Part shown: positions 13,609 through 26,500 of the stretch, piece after piece
Position numbering within the stretch: the stretch's first letter is position 1
How the letters are laid out: every line of letters begins with the position of its first letter
Assembly (NCBI GenBank): GCA_009731375.1
Contig: BJOX01000166.1
Coordinates: forward strand, 116,703-180,702
Source: Paulinella micropora
Lineage: Eukaryota > Cercozoa > Imbricatea > Euglyphida
Reading direction: 5' to 3'
DNA length: 64,000 nucleotides
Notes under the pieces: generated by a model
Seen by the model: the letters and a program-made list of their open reading frames with translations, nothing else
What the model was told of the DNA's origin: nothing
Database searches by the model: none
Program-made: the position numbers and the translations under genes

Positions 13609-15135
13609 CCACGTTTGCGGTAGAAAACATCAGCCAGCGGGTAGGAATCAGGGTTTCGAACCGAACTCCCTTCAGTCGATGCATCAACAGCATGCATGAT
13701 CATCTTACACTCCTCAACCTTGGAAAAGCTCACATGCACACCAAAAGGATATTTTCCCTGACCCCTCATCATCTCAGCTCTCTGAATAATAGGTACACTT
13801 TCCCACGCAGCCTTATCGAAAGAAGAGAGCAACCACTTCTGTACTATGGCAATAATAAAACGCTCTTTCTCTACCTCACTGCCTGGGATGACCGCATAAA
13901 TTTTGTCAATCCCAAAAATGATTTCTTGTAAAGTATGATTCATACCGTCATTAGCTGCCCTCCGCCAAACAAAACCAAATGATTTGGAACATTATCTTTA
14001 TCATTATTGGGGGCTGCGTTGGAGGATTTCAGCTCTCTCGCCACCTGGGACGCGAAGGCGGCCCAGAAACCAGCGCCAGACTCCAATCCAACCCTTGCAG
14101 CAGGTGTTCCCCCTTTCAACAGGTTTGCATTATCCCCCGAAGTCAATGGTGTAAGAAGGGAGGCCCACGATGGCTTGGAATTGCTTGGAGTTGCATTGGC
14201 TGAGCTCGCATCAGATAACTGACTGCGAAGATTGGTAGGGGCCAAAAGTCCTTCAGTGTCACCCCCAACCATCGACTTTGCCTTCGAAGAAGCCTCAAGC
14301 TCCGGAGACTTGTGTCTCATCTTTTTATTCCCGGCCGGCTCTTCACCCGGGGATCTCTGCCTAGCAGTAGAAAAATCCCCCCATGAATACCAGATTGCAT
14401 CCGGACCCCGAATCGACTTGAATGTACATTGGCATGTTTGTTCCCACGGAACCGAGTTGTAGGTCCAGCTTTGTCTGCTCTCGTTGACGCAGCAGGTGTA
14501 GATTTAGTAACAGGAGAAATTTCTCCATCAGACTCAGAATCAGAGTTCAATAGTGATTTCTTGGACATGACACTGTCCCCCACATCTGAGTCTTCCTGGT
14601 CACCTTCATCTCCACCTTCATGTTTCGAAATAACAACTTGAAGAGATGCTTCAAGTTCATCTACCAGTCTAGGTAGCTCTACTTTCATATCAATAGTCTT
14701 ACGCAAGAACATACAAACCACATTACGAAGAACCAAGGACTGAGTTTCAAACGTGACCTCAATCCGGGCTCCCTTGGCTCCCGTGTAATAAATCTTGATG
14801 CAGACTGTGTTTTTTTCCTTGGACGATGACGTTTTACCGCCCCCAATATCAGTGAACTTGATATTGCTACCAAACATTGTCCCACCAGACTTCTACTCAG
14901 CAGTAGTAGTTTTAATTACCAACGCTAAAGCAACCTTCGTTGCAAGTTCAACCACCACCTCATGTGCCTCCGCTGGTTTCGCTAACGCCATCGCTGGAGT
15001 CAAGGAAAATTCGCGTTTCAAGTTGAAGAACTCAGAAAATTTCATAATTGATTTCCTCAATGACTTCGCGTCACCGAGGCTACTCCCAAGTGACTTCAGG
15101 TCCCAAGGGCGAGGGTAAGAGATGCTAACTGCCAT
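13605..15135 (-). pseudogene. LINE ORF1-like protein, broken
   Basis: Reading starts at 15135 (MAVSISYPRPWDLKSLG). It crosses an in-frame TAG at 14893 into 14877-14317, shifts frame into 14320-13940, and shifts again into 13943-13605. There is a helical N-terminal part, an acidic/Ser-rich linker (HEGGDEGDQEDSDVGD) and a C-terminal globular region (IYAVIPGSEVEKERFIIAIVQKW). Its position 5' of the endonuclease ORF in the same orientation supports ORF1, whose product usually binds element RNA. No RRM or zinc knuckle was identified. Confidence 0.55.
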
Positions 15136-15179
15136 CTTTATTTAGAATAGGATTACGTGCCACCACTTTTCTTCCTCAA

Positions 15180-16420
15180 GTACGCAAAATTACCACATAA
15201 ATCAGGCGGGGTGGCTTTTTTCACTGGCGGCGTCCATAAAATTTTTCCAGAGAATCTCGTCATACCCCACCTCTCTTCCTCTCCTCTTCCTCTCCTCTTC
15301 GAACTCTACGTATTAATGAAAGCATAATTGTAAAGAGAGTAAAGTCAGAACTAAGTCTGTCAAAAACTCACTCTATTCTTACTCATACTTCTCTTTCATC
15401 GTCTTCTTCTCCTTTCCCCTTCCCCTTCCCTTTCCCCTTCTCGTTCCTTCTGTTCACTTCTCTTCTCTTCTCTTCTCTTCTCTCCTCTTCTCTCCTCTCC
15501 TTTCCTCTCCTCTCCTCTCCTCTCCTCCCTCTACTCTACTCTACTCTACTCTATTCTACTCTACTCTACTCTACTCTACTCTACTCTACTCTACTCTACT
15601 TCTCTCTTCTCCTCTCCTCTCTACTCTACTCTCTACTCTTACTCTTACTCTCTACTCTTACTCTTACTCTTACTCTTACTCTTACTCTTACTCTTACTCA
15701 TACTCATACTCATACTCATACTCATACTCATACTCATACTCATACTCATACTCATACTCATACTCATACTCATACTCATATACTCATATACTCATATTCA
15801 TACTCACTCATACTCACACTCATACTCATACTCATACTCATACTCATACTCATACTCATACTCATACTCATACTCATACTCATACTCATACTCATACTCA
15901 TACTCAAACTCATACTCATACTCATACTCATACTCATACTCATATACTCATATACTCATATACTCATATACTCATATACTCATACTCATACTCATACTCA
16001 TACTCATACTCATACTCATGCTCATACTCATACTCATATGTACTCGTATACTCGTATACTCATATACTCATATATACTCATATACTCATATACTCATGTA
16101 CTCATGTACTCAAGTACTCATGTTCTCATATACTCATATACTCATATACTCATATACTCATATACTCATATACTCATATACTCATATACTCATATATACT
16201 CATACTCATACTCATACTCACACTCATACTCATACTCATACTCATACTCATACTCATACTCATACTCTCATACTCATACTCATACTCATACTCATACTCA
16301 TACATGCATACATACATACATACATACATACATACAATTTACATGCATATATGCATGCATACATACATGCACATACATACATACATACATATATACAGAC
16401 ATGCATACAGACATACAGAC

Positions 16421-16469
<49 letters not shown>

Positions 16470-16645
16470 GCTATCTATCTATCTATCTATCTATCTTTCT
16501 ATCTTTCTACCTATCTATTTAGTATCTCCCACAGCCAGGTATGCCGATGCAGGCTCCGGAGCGAGCGAAGCAAGCGACCGGAGCATGCAGCGGCCCGTCT
16601 ATGTATCCATCCATCCATTCCATCCATTCCATCCGTTCCATCCAT

Positions 16646-16682
<37 letters not shown>

Positions 16683-16765
16683 TTTTCTTTCTTTCTTTTT
16701 TCTTTCTTTCTTTCTTTTTTTCTTCTTTCTTTCTGTCTTTCTTTCTTTCTCTTCTCTCTCTCTCT

Positions 16766-16855
<90 letters not shown>

Positions 16856-17765
16856 TTCTCTCTATCTCTCTCTCTCTCTCTCTTTCTGTCTATCTGTCTA
16901 TCTATCTATCTATCTATCTATCTGTGGTGGGGTGCCTTATGTGTGCCTAGCCATACGCCTATAAGTCACATGCCGAAATAGCGACGGGAAGCACAATCCT
17001 GTTCCCTCAGGGTGCCCTTTCTCGCTTGTTGAGCCCGGAATAAAACCCACAGTGCTCTGTCGGTTTATGCTAGACTGTCGATGTCACAGTCTCGAAACTC
17101 CATCTGCTTACTGGGCCCTCTGTAATGGAGGTGGGAGCTCGTTCTGCAAGGGGCGCTTATGGAACGAGCCCTGGCCCCGCCTGGTACTAGGGAGCTTTGG
17201 TATCGCCTGTATCAGTCCCTTCCGTGCAAACATCACGGCTTAGCTGGGCATCGGGTTAATACTTTACCCACAGACTTCCTTGGTTGATGAAATCAGAAGC
17301 TCCTTTTTTCTGACATTAGTCGATATCTCATCTCTATCTATCTTTATCTATCTTTATCTATCTTTATCTATCTCTCTATCTCTCTATCTCTCTATCTCTC
17401 TGTCTCTCTCTCTATCTATCTATCTATCTATCTATCTATTTGTGTATTAGATTTCAACAACGTAATAACTTAATGGATTTAGCATTCACATCCTGACTAA
17501 TAAAATTATATGTATTTCTGTTTGTCAATTAATCAGGATCATTCAAGTTAGGAAAACTGTATAAGTATATTAATATTTTTACATTTTCTGCAGAATTTAT
17601 TTATTTATTTATTTATTTATTTATTTTAAGTATTAAATATTTTGAAAATTAAATCATAATCTCATATTAATATTGATAAATATATCACTTTCCTCTGTTC
17701 TTCTTTTCTCTTCTCTTATTCCTTCTCTTTTATCAAGTTTTATTTATTAATAATGATTTTTTTCT
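15180..17765 (+). repeat. Composite microsatellite repeat, copy 1
   Basis: A fixed order of motifs: a unique leader (15200-15400), CT-rich, CTACT, CTTACT, CATACT, CATATACT, CATACT, CATACA, TCTA, a unique box (16520-16590), TCCA/TCTT/TCTC, a 400-bp unique insertion, TCTA, and a unique tail beginning GTGTATTAGATTTCAACAAC at about 17442. The same order occurs at 53.4-55.6 kb. The copy is interrupted at about 17765 by the gypsy 1 inversion junction; its remaining part is inverted at 21.5-22.0 kb. Confidence 0.85.
16923..17330. other. Unique insertion present only in composite repeat copy 1
   Basis: About 400 bases of balanced, complex sequence inside the microsatellite cascade. The equivalent position in copy 2 (about 55155) has none of it. 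It could be a SINE-like or other short insertion. I see no clear A/B box, TIR or conserved RNA and do not recognise the 63-codon frame at 17052. Confidence 0.5.
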
Positions 17766-17766
17766 C

Positions 17767-20131
17767 ACGGATCATCGCCCGATGGTTGTCAGCTAAACCA
17801 CGCCAGAAGCCCGATGGTTGTCGGATGGGTCCTAGACCACCTTCAAACTATCCGCTTCAAGGTGGAATACATTCAGGGTAAACAGAATCTCCTTCCTGAT
17901 GCCCTCTTTCGTGTTCCTTGTATATCGCCCTGCCAACCCACTCTCCTCGGGGAAGTCGAAGCCACGAATCAGCTACTGGACACTATCCCGGCAACTATGT
18001 TACAGTCCAGTGGACGCTCCTTTTGGCTCGCGATTGATGGTAGCCATCCGCATTTAGACGCGCGCTTTAAGAAGCACGACTGTCGGATTTTGCGCGGTGC
18101 ACCAACGATCAAGACCTTTCAGGCCCCATGGGACTACGCCATAGTCATCCCGCCCGCGGAGCGTGCTCCGGAAGTAGCACGTCAACTTTTTGCTCTCAAC
18201 AAGCCTTTTGCTGTACTTATTCCTCAAGACATGGTACACCTCATACCCGACGGTGAGACCATCTCTCGTGAGACAGTATTAGCATGCCACAAGATCGTCT
18301 TCCTTGAGGACAACCTTGTGTGGCTTGTTCATAACTTTGGATTGGATCGCCATGTTGTGCTTAATATGTATGCTACATCACATGCCCCGCGCGTCACGCG
18401 CGCGGATATCCAGTCAGCGCAGAAAGAAGACCCCCTTTTACAACCGCTTTGGGACGGATCTACATCTATCTGCCAGGGTAATACTCTTCTCTTTTTCAAG
18501 GGAGGGCTAGCGGTACATATCATGCCCGACCGCTCCCGCCGTATATATGTTCCCAATCCCCTCATACGCAAGCTTGTCTCCCATGCTCACTTGATCCAGA
18601 ATCACGCAAAGGTCCCCACCCTTGCCCCATACATCCATCAGCGATACACATGGTTCGGACCCGATGGGAAAGACAAGATGCACGCCGACATTGCGGCTAT
18701 CCTCAAAGATTGCCACTTTTGTCAACTATCACACGCCCGCCTCACACTTAATCATGGCCGCTATAACTCGTTAGTCTGGAGCCATCCAGGTCAAGCTATA
18801 GGTATAGATCATGTTCATGTAGGCATAGATGGCGTACTCGAACGTACGTGTTAACTATAGTCGATTTGTTCGCAGGTTAGCTATTGTTTATTCCAGTCGT
18901 TTCCACCACTGCTGAGGAGACTGTTTAGACCATTCTCGCTCGATGGGTTTGCATTTTCGGTTTTCCTGAGGCTATCCTGTTTGACGATCATGGATCTTTC
19001 CGTGGCAATCTTGCGAAGGCCTTCTGCAGCATGGCTGGAATCGAATGGCTCACCACCGCGCCATACTCTCACCATCAGTTAGGCATGGTAGAACCCAGGC
19101 ATCAAAGCATCCGCCGCGCTACCCAGGCACTCGCAGACAAAGACAAGAAGACTTGGCCCAAGGCCATGCCAGCTCTGTCGTTCTCGCAGAACACTTACGT
19201 CTCTACCGCCACCGGCGTATCCGCTTTTGAAGGTATGATGGCTCGCCAGCCACGCACATCTATCGATATCTTCGATTCTCCCGACGTCATCGCTGAACGC
19301 GCGGCTCGATCAACCGCCGCAATGACTAAGTCTGGCTCGACGACCGTCCAGACATCGGACCAACTCGACATTCTCCGCTTAGCTCTGATTGCTGTCACGG
19401 CGTATGTCAAGGAATACGCCTCCTTCACGCGCAAGGCTGCCAACGAACAGAAGAACAAGCAACGGCGACGCAAACTACCCGATTGGAAGGTAGGTGACCG
19501 TGTCACCGTCTATCGCCCGAAGCAATCAACCAAAGGTATTCCCGCCTCCTCTGTCCTTCAACACGACGGCCCGTACATCATATTGGACAAGCCGTCCAAT
19601 AACACCTTTCGCCTCCGGCACGAGCACACCAACAAAGTCCTCCGCAAAATTGACATTGCACACATCAGCCCCTACACGGCCCCAACCGATCTGGCTCAGG
19701 CCATCGACCCGGTCCAGGATCAGGCGCACAATGACGACCAGAAGGACTATGTTGTTGATGAGGTGATAGCCTTCATGGACGATGGCTTGTTCAAGTTAGG
19801 GATGATCATGGAAGATCCCACGGACGATCGCGACTACTTCCGCGTCCATCAACTCTGCATCACTTCGCTATCTAATATGCAGTACCGCCCAGTTTACGTG
19901 GAACCGGTTACCCATCCGGACGGCACAGTCACGGAGGGACCGACGCATCTCCAATGGACGAAGCCTCTCAACTCCTGGAAGAAGACGACACTCGACAGTG
20001 AGAATGATCAGGTCGTGCATCGGGATATCCAGCTCACTACAAAGCTAAAGGCTATATCATTCCCGAACAGCTCAAACGTTTACATAAGCCTTACAACGGT
20101 AAGAAGTACGATTTTCATGTTTTCAAACTGA
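17767..20131 (+). pseudogene. Gypsy 1 pol, C-terminal half: RNase H end and integrase
   Basis: The segment begins at TDHRPMVV, the RNase H continuation missing from the minus-strand half, then VLDHLQTIRFKVEYIQG and PDAL. An HHCC zinc domain follows (HAHLIQNH ... CHFCQ) near 18570-18725. Integrase core: first Asp in AIGIDHVHVG (about 18800), second in LFDDHGSFRGN (about 18975), Glu in LGMVEPRHQS (about 19085), so the DDE triad is present. The C-terminal domain has GDRVTVYRPKQ. Between 18855 and 19030 the frame is shifted and carries two TAG codons, and a 38-base region near 17780-17822 repeats GCCCGATGGTTGTC. The copy is inactive as it stands. Confidence 0.8.
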
Positions 20132-20598
20132 GATCGAAGTAGACTCTCAAGTGGTTTTTGCTTTTAGACTCCCGACGGACTCTATCTCCTTTCCCACTTC
20201 ATATACCACCCAACAAGTTAGTGTTTTCTACAGGCATGTACGATAGTCATTTTCACATATTTTGATAGGCAACTGCTATTTTGAATAGGCTAAGGCAGGT
20301 CACACAATACTATTTACCGCTTTGAACACGTAGTGATAGTGTTGGCCTAATGCTCCGTCATGATGTATGATTGGGTACACTATATCCGTCCTGCCTCTGC
20401 ATGTTGATACAACCTTGATCAATGCGTTGACACATATACGCACGCACATATCGCGCATTGATCTACATCTGCAATCTCTTTGATTCATTTTCTTTTTATA
20501 TTATTTAAACATCATTCGGTCAATCATCTGTTTCGATTCGTTTCGATCGCAACTCCAACCTACCGTTATGGTCTGGGGGGGGGGGGGGGGTTTTTGGA
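20132..20598 (+). other. Gypsy 1 3' untranslated region with polypurine tract
   Basis: Non-coding between the end of pol and the 3' LTR. A run of about 16 G (20574-20590) shortly before the LTR is the likely polypurine tract that primes plus-strand DNA synthesis. The 10-N gap at 20599-20608 separates it from the LTR. Confidence 0.55.
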
Positions 20599-20608
20599 NN
20601 NNNNNNNN

Positions 20609-21232
20609 TTGTGTTAAACTTTCTTCAAGTTTTTCCTTCAAGTTTACACTTCTAGTTTTAGTTCCGTTACTTCATTTTTCCGTTTATTTATCAACTGTCA
20701 TAACTTGTAGTTGTTACGTTTTCAACTGCCGTTAACAGATCAATTTATTTCCCTTTAACAGCTAGCTTTTTAGAAATGCTTGACTATTGCCTTTTTCCCC
20801 ATATTTGAAACTTTTATTCCTTTGACCGCTTTTTCCGGTCTCCAGTCATACTTTATTTCCTTGGACCGTGTTTTCCGGTTTCCAGTCAACACCCCAAGTA
20901 AAATGGTAAAAGAACTCAGATAGGTTAGTTAAAGTGGTAATACTTAACATATTTTCCTTTATTTTTCTCAGACCAACTTGAACAACTCCAACTGCAACAC
21001 AACACGTGCAGCACTTGAATTCTATTCGTTAGTTCTCAGAATTTGTATTGTTTCGCAAGGGACAAGTAGTCTGTCAAGCAAGTGTACTAAATAAACTGGA
21101 ATTGACCATCCCAGCGTCTTTTGGTACCTTCCCTGTTCTCGGAAGTATTTTGAGATCAAATGACAGCCGTGTGTGTATTCACTTGAATGCCGGTTGGTAA
21201 TTTCCTCACAGGAGGGTAGTCAAGACTTACAA
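20609..21232 (+). repeat. Gypsy 1 3' LTR
   Basis: 624 bases with inverted TTGT...ACAA ends. It matches, in reverse complement, 31948-32519 plus 52762-52814. Confidence 0.85.
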
Positions 21233-22012
21233 TACTACTAGTACTAGTACTCTTATCTAGAGTATATATATATTATACTAGTAGTAGTACTACTACAGTA
21301 TTATTAATAACTGATTAATACTGAGTACTACTCCTGTACTCAGTATACTAAGCGGCTCAGACTGTTAATGTTCAAGTTGGTTTTACATAATTTTGTAACT
21401 TATGATTCGCGAGTATATGCATCCTTATTAAGCAAAAGCACGATCGTGCTGCCTGAGATCACGTAAAGAAGCAGGTCCTGACGCAATCTAGTCGCTGACC
21501 GGGCCTGGCATCAGCAGAATCCGCCTCTTGGTTTGCGAGGATGAGGCCCCCGTATTATTAGTAATATAGCGCGAACTTGTTAAAACGCGAATCATAGTGT
21601 TAAAACCAAAACCTTAACTTTACAAGACTCTGAGTTATTTATCTATTCATATCTAGCTATAATCTATAGCTGTGACAATAGCTACTTTATTATTATATTT
21701 TAAAATTAATTATAATATTGTAATAGTTATACTAATTAATATTATATATAAAATTTAAATTTAGCTAGCCTAGCTAAGCACATGATGCCTATGCCTAGGA
21801 CAGTAGGAAGACAGCGCACGTCGAAGATATTAATATCAATATTTTTACTTTATTTACGCAAACACAGTTTTAATAGAATAGTACAATATCACTTGATACT
21901 AGTAGAGCCTGATTGGGAAGCAGAACCGCAGAAGACATAGAATGGAAAGTGGAAGAGATATCAAAGAGATACAAGGGCGGTGGAAAACAAAAGGAAGCGT
22001 AAAAAAGAAAAC
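21233..22012 (-). repeat. Right part of composite repeat copy 1, inverted, plus AT-rich flank
   Basis: 21500-22005 on the minus strand matches 55575-56085 on +. This is the continuation of the composite repeat that stops at 17765, showing that 17766-22012 has been flipped. 21233-21500 is AT-rich unique sequence next to the LTR. Confidence 0.8.
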
Positions 22013-23577
22013 GACGATAGTCAGCGGATGATCACTAGCATCAATATAGTAACGGGATTGCTGAACTCCGTAAATTATACCGTAAGCTTCCCGAACATAC
22101 GTGACCCACCGAGATTGAGTATCCGTGAATTTTAGCGAGAAATAAGAGATGACAGGCGCAGACTTCTCAGGGCCCGAATGTAGAGCTCCACCGATGCCAA
22201 CGATGCTAGCGTCCGTTCGAAGGTAGAGTTGTTGCGTCTCGTTGTACTTGGCGAGGATCGGTAGCGTTGTCAGGACGCGCTTGAGCTTTGCGAAGCATTT
22301 CTTCTCTTTTTCACGGAAAAAGTTGGGTCCCGTAGGCCGGGCGTTCGTAGACTTGAGTAGATCGGAGAGTGGCGCCACCATGCGAGAGTAGTTAGGAATA
22401 TGCGCCTGAATAAAGTTGGTCATACCGAGTATAGATCGGACCTCGGTGATGTTCTGCGGTTCAGAGATCTTCAGGATCGCGTCAATCTTGCTTGTGTCGG
22501 CGGCGACGCCTTTCTTGCAGACTTTGCCGAGCACGGGAAGTGAGTTGTAGCCAATGCGTAGCTTGTCCGCGGCGAAGTAACAGCCGGCTGCCTCCGCAGC
22601 CTCCATGAGCTTCTCCAGCTGGTCCATGTGGACGTCGAAGTCGTTGTGGGCCAGATGCACGTCGTCGATGTATGCTGCGGCCGTCTGACCCCAAAAAGGG
22701 ATTTGGCCAAAATACTTGTCGACTGCGCGTTGAAAGTCACCAGGGCGCGGTGGATACCCTGCGTCATATAGTTGGGGACTAGAAGTCCACGAGGGGTCCA
22801 TACGGCGAGGATGTCGCGGCTACCGTCTGTAGGGTCGATCTTCAGGTGTGAAAAACCATCAACCATGTCCAACGCGGAGAGATAGTTATATCCCGCGAAG
22901 AGCTCACGGTGATGATCGGGGTTAGGAAGGCCGGGGACCGGAAGGATGAGCCGGTCGTTAACCGCGCGGTAGTCGAATATCATGCGGATGCCTTTGAAAT
23001 GATCCTGCAAGAGGGAGTTAAACTTGCCTACAGGGCACGGTCTAGTAGCCCACTCACAATTAGGAGAGGCAAAACTATATCGGCCAGTAGCAAGCATATC
23101 GTCTGCCCACTGGGTCAGGAACTCTCTGACAGCAGGCGTCCATCTAGGGCAGGGAACCCAAATAGGCTGTGCGCCTGGACGTAGCTTCAAAGAGATAACG
23201 GTGTGCGTAAAACAGCCAGCCTTTTCATGGAATCGGTCGCTGTAACGCTCTAGAAAATCTTTCGCTCTTTTCTTCTGAGGGGGAGTGAGGTTGGAGCTAA
23301 TAGTATCCGGGCCGAACTTGGGTTTAGGTGGTTCGGCCTTCTTTTCCTTCTGTTCGTCTAGGTATTGTCGGCATAATCGCTCTGAAAGCATCAAAACGGG
23401 GTCTGGGAATAGGCCTGTGATGTCATCTGGTGTAACGAGTAAAATACCTGGATCAGAAGTCATGTTCATAGAGAGCCAGTCTAGACCGCTAATCGGGGGA
23501 TGTTCCCTGTCATGCGGTAACATTAGCTGGGCCACAATATGGGGTTTGATAGGATTTGGATACGGCTCCGTGGGTTG
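22013..23577 (-). pseudogene. Gypsy 1 pol: reverse transcriptase and RNase H, N-terminal part
   Basis: The RT finger/palm is in the first frame (23535-22471): GIRMIFDYRAVNDRL and LSALDMVDGFSHLKI (catalytic Asp). After a frameshift near 22750 the second frame gives FQRAVDKYFGQ and AAAYIDDVHLAHN (YIDD), then the thumb and RNase H (LYLRTDASIVGIGGAL, then a Glu in REAYGIIYGV). Coding breaks off at SDHPLTIV at 22013, exactly where the + strand fragment at 17767 takes over. It is in the same frame as the upstream extra ORF and separated from it only by a TGA. Confidence 0.85.
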
Positions 23578-26500
23578 TCACTGCGTCCTGCACATCTCCG
23601 GCTCATGCTGAGGGGAGTGTGGTCGGAAGCGCAGCTGTCCCGGAGAAGGGGGCGATTGACATTGTGATCCAGCCAATGTTCGAAGCATAAGCATCGAGTG
23701 GGATGGTACACGTTTCGTGTTTTGTTGCCGGAGATGAGTTGCGCGTGGTGCATAGACATTGCTGCGCGTTTCCGGAACTAGGTTCTGGGGTCGGCTGTAA
23801 GCCGGTCGGGGCAGGCTAGGCTCGCTCCGCACGCGTCTCGGACCGCGCCTTGGCAGTGTGCTTCGGGGTGCATTTCTCCGAGCCGGAATACCCGAAGTCC
23901 ATCTCTGGACCGGGTTTTTCCAGCCATGGATGATGGCCTGTCGCATACGCTGCTGTTGTGCTTGGTATTGAGAGCGTATGGGCTTGCGTTCACCTTGTGA
24001 CACAGTCCGAAGGTACCGTCTACCTTGGCGGTCATAGGCTACTTCATGATAGTACCATGTGCGTACCTTATGGGCTTTGCCGCGGCTGCCTCGTTTACTC
24101 CGCTCCTTGTTCTTATTCTTACCCTCCGTCTTCTCCTGCTTATCTGTCGTCCGGCTACCCGATGTTGCGCTCGGGGCAGGAGCAGAGCTGGAGGACGAAG
24201 ATGAAGAAGAAGATGAGGAAGAGGAGCCGTCTTCGTAGTCATCGTCGTGACTGCGTCGTCGTCGTCGGTCGGGCTGGCAGCTGGTCTTGGGCTTCTTGAA
24301 TTTCCGGCGTATCGCCTTGCTGGAACGACCTCTGCCGGTATCCGCGTCTTCCGAATCGTCGGCGGGCGGAGAGTTTTTTCTTTCATCGGTGCCGCTACGT
24401 CCTTGACGTTCGTATTCCTCTAGCTCTTCCTCTTCCTCATCTCGCGCTCTACTATATTCCAATCGCCGCTGTGATCTCAAATCAGCGGATGAGAGGCAGC
24501 GTGGATTCGAGCGGGATGAAATGCGCGGGAAAAAAGAGATGCGGTCAGACGGAGACTCTTCCTCCAGCTGCTTCCTGGTGGCGCGTGAGGAAGGGATCTG
24601 AAATCCCCAGAGGCGTCGCGTCGGCCGAAGAGATCTAGGACCTGTGATTGTAAATCGTATAGCATGCGCTCCTTCCACGGCTGACACCGCGGAAGGAAGT
24701 GTGGGAGGACCCTGTGAGGGTGCTGAAGACGATGCTGACGATGATGACAATGATGACGATGATGACGATGATGACGATGATGACGATGATGAAAAGTATG
24801 TCGTCGGTGGTGATGGTGGCAAGTATGTCGATGGTGCCTGCGATAACGATGTGGGGGCAGCCGGTGAAAAGGGCGAAGGGGTGGGATCCTGCCGAGCTCT
24901 GAGTTTCCATCGTAAGCCCGGATTCTCGGAGAGCGTGATGACTGGATAGGTCGTCTCCGGCCTTCCAGTCACCGGAGCAGGGGGAAGTTGTTCGTTCGTG
25001 GAAAACATCTCCGTGTCTTGGGGAAGGATGATGTTGTGGAGCATCGCAAACTCAAGACGGCAATGTGTGTTCCAGGAAGAGACTGACTCCCAACCAAGAT
25101 CAACGGGGACTAGCGGAAGGTTTAGATAGGCCGCTATATCACGTGAATCCCGGAGGTCTACCCGAGTGCCAAGATAGGTCGAGGCGAGATCGAGGCGCAC
25201 GATGTTTGGTATCGTTTCCTTGATATCCATCTCGTCCTGTATGGATGGGACACCATAGGGGTAGCCTTTGGCCCGCAGTGCCCTCGAATACGGATTCAAG
25301 ATGTCTGCAAGACAAGGTGAATACGTGCTTGGGTGCACTACGACCTGGGTTTCCTCGTAAGCCGGCGTGTTGAGCATATGCTGCAGTGCCCGCACCTCTG
25401 TCTGCACCTGTATGAAAAAGGGGACATTGGCTATGGTTGTACAGTACCACTTCTGGTCGTGTGCCGAAGAAGGCAGATTCCGAAGAAGATAGTCCTGTAC
25501 CGGGGCTAAAGTGTCTATACCCCTGGTCCATCGCGCTTCCATAAATAAGGAAGGTTGATTTAACAGGTTCAGCTTTTGCTCCAGTATTTCTCTGTCCGGG
25601 CTATCAGTGAAGAGGCGCGCGAGCATGCCTGGATTGGGACATACATCCCACTGGTCTGTCGGGAGGATGGGATGATATTTGTCCGTAGAACAAATTGTCA
25701 TGTCCATGTTTGCGAAATAGTTCGCCGGCAGATCCGCGAAAAAGGAGAAAGTCGGGCGTGAAAATCCGATAGACCGCTTGATATCATGTGGGTGCGTGCA
25801 GTATCTTATGGCAGAATTCGATGGCAATCGAAAAAGATAGTAGAGACATGCAAACCACTGCCATAAGTGCTCGAAGGCAAAATGGTATCGTACGAAAATA
25901 GGGCAGCCGAGATAGTCTTCATCATGCCGTCCTATGCTCCCCCTTGATCGTACCGGTTCCACCGATACAGTGTGGGACCATGGAAATGGGACTACGTGTT
26001 TCATAATCTGCTGAGACACACTCTGTCCCCCATGTCCCGGGTAGAGTCCTGATAGGTGGCCCATGAAACCATATGGCCGTTCGTGCGAGTATGATATGTA
26101 ATGCCTGAAAAGCAGGGTATCGGATATCGGGTCTTCCTGGTCCAACCCAAAAGCCAGAATTGAGGCCAATTGAGCTCTGGATCGTCCCCAAACCGGCGGA
26201 TGGTGAAACATCGTCAGTGGGGTCCGATTCATAACCATGGCCGGCAATACCAACTTGAGAGGGAGACCGTTCAGCAACCTACTGATATGTTGCGGGGTAC
26301 GGTTCGTTTCGACGTACTGGATGTTGCAGCGGTGAGTTACCGCAGGGTTTTTGACAAAGCGATCGTGATGCGCATCTACTTCGGTGCGTTTCTCGATGCA
26401 CATCCAATCATCCTGGGGGTTGGTTTGTATGGGGGCTGGTCCTTGCAAGCAAGGAACAAAAACGATGCATTCTGACAGGAGGACATCCTCGGGCTGGGAA

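Larger units (their letters stand above)
9598..15135 (-). mobile_element. LINE (non-LTR retrotransposon) with ORF1, endonuclease and RT
   Basis: The order on the minus strand is ORF1 (15135 to about 13605), ORF2 with APE-type endonuclease (about 13608-11862), a short segment pointing the other way (11530-11870), and RT with a C-terminal Cys/His knuckle (about 11527-9646). The 3' end runs into a short (TAC)n tail at 9598-9618, as LINE tails often do. There are several frameshifts and in-frame TAG codons, so this copy looks inactive. I cannot assign the clade; the APE endonuclease plus C-terminal knuckle fits several L1/Jockey-like groups. Confidence 0.85.
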
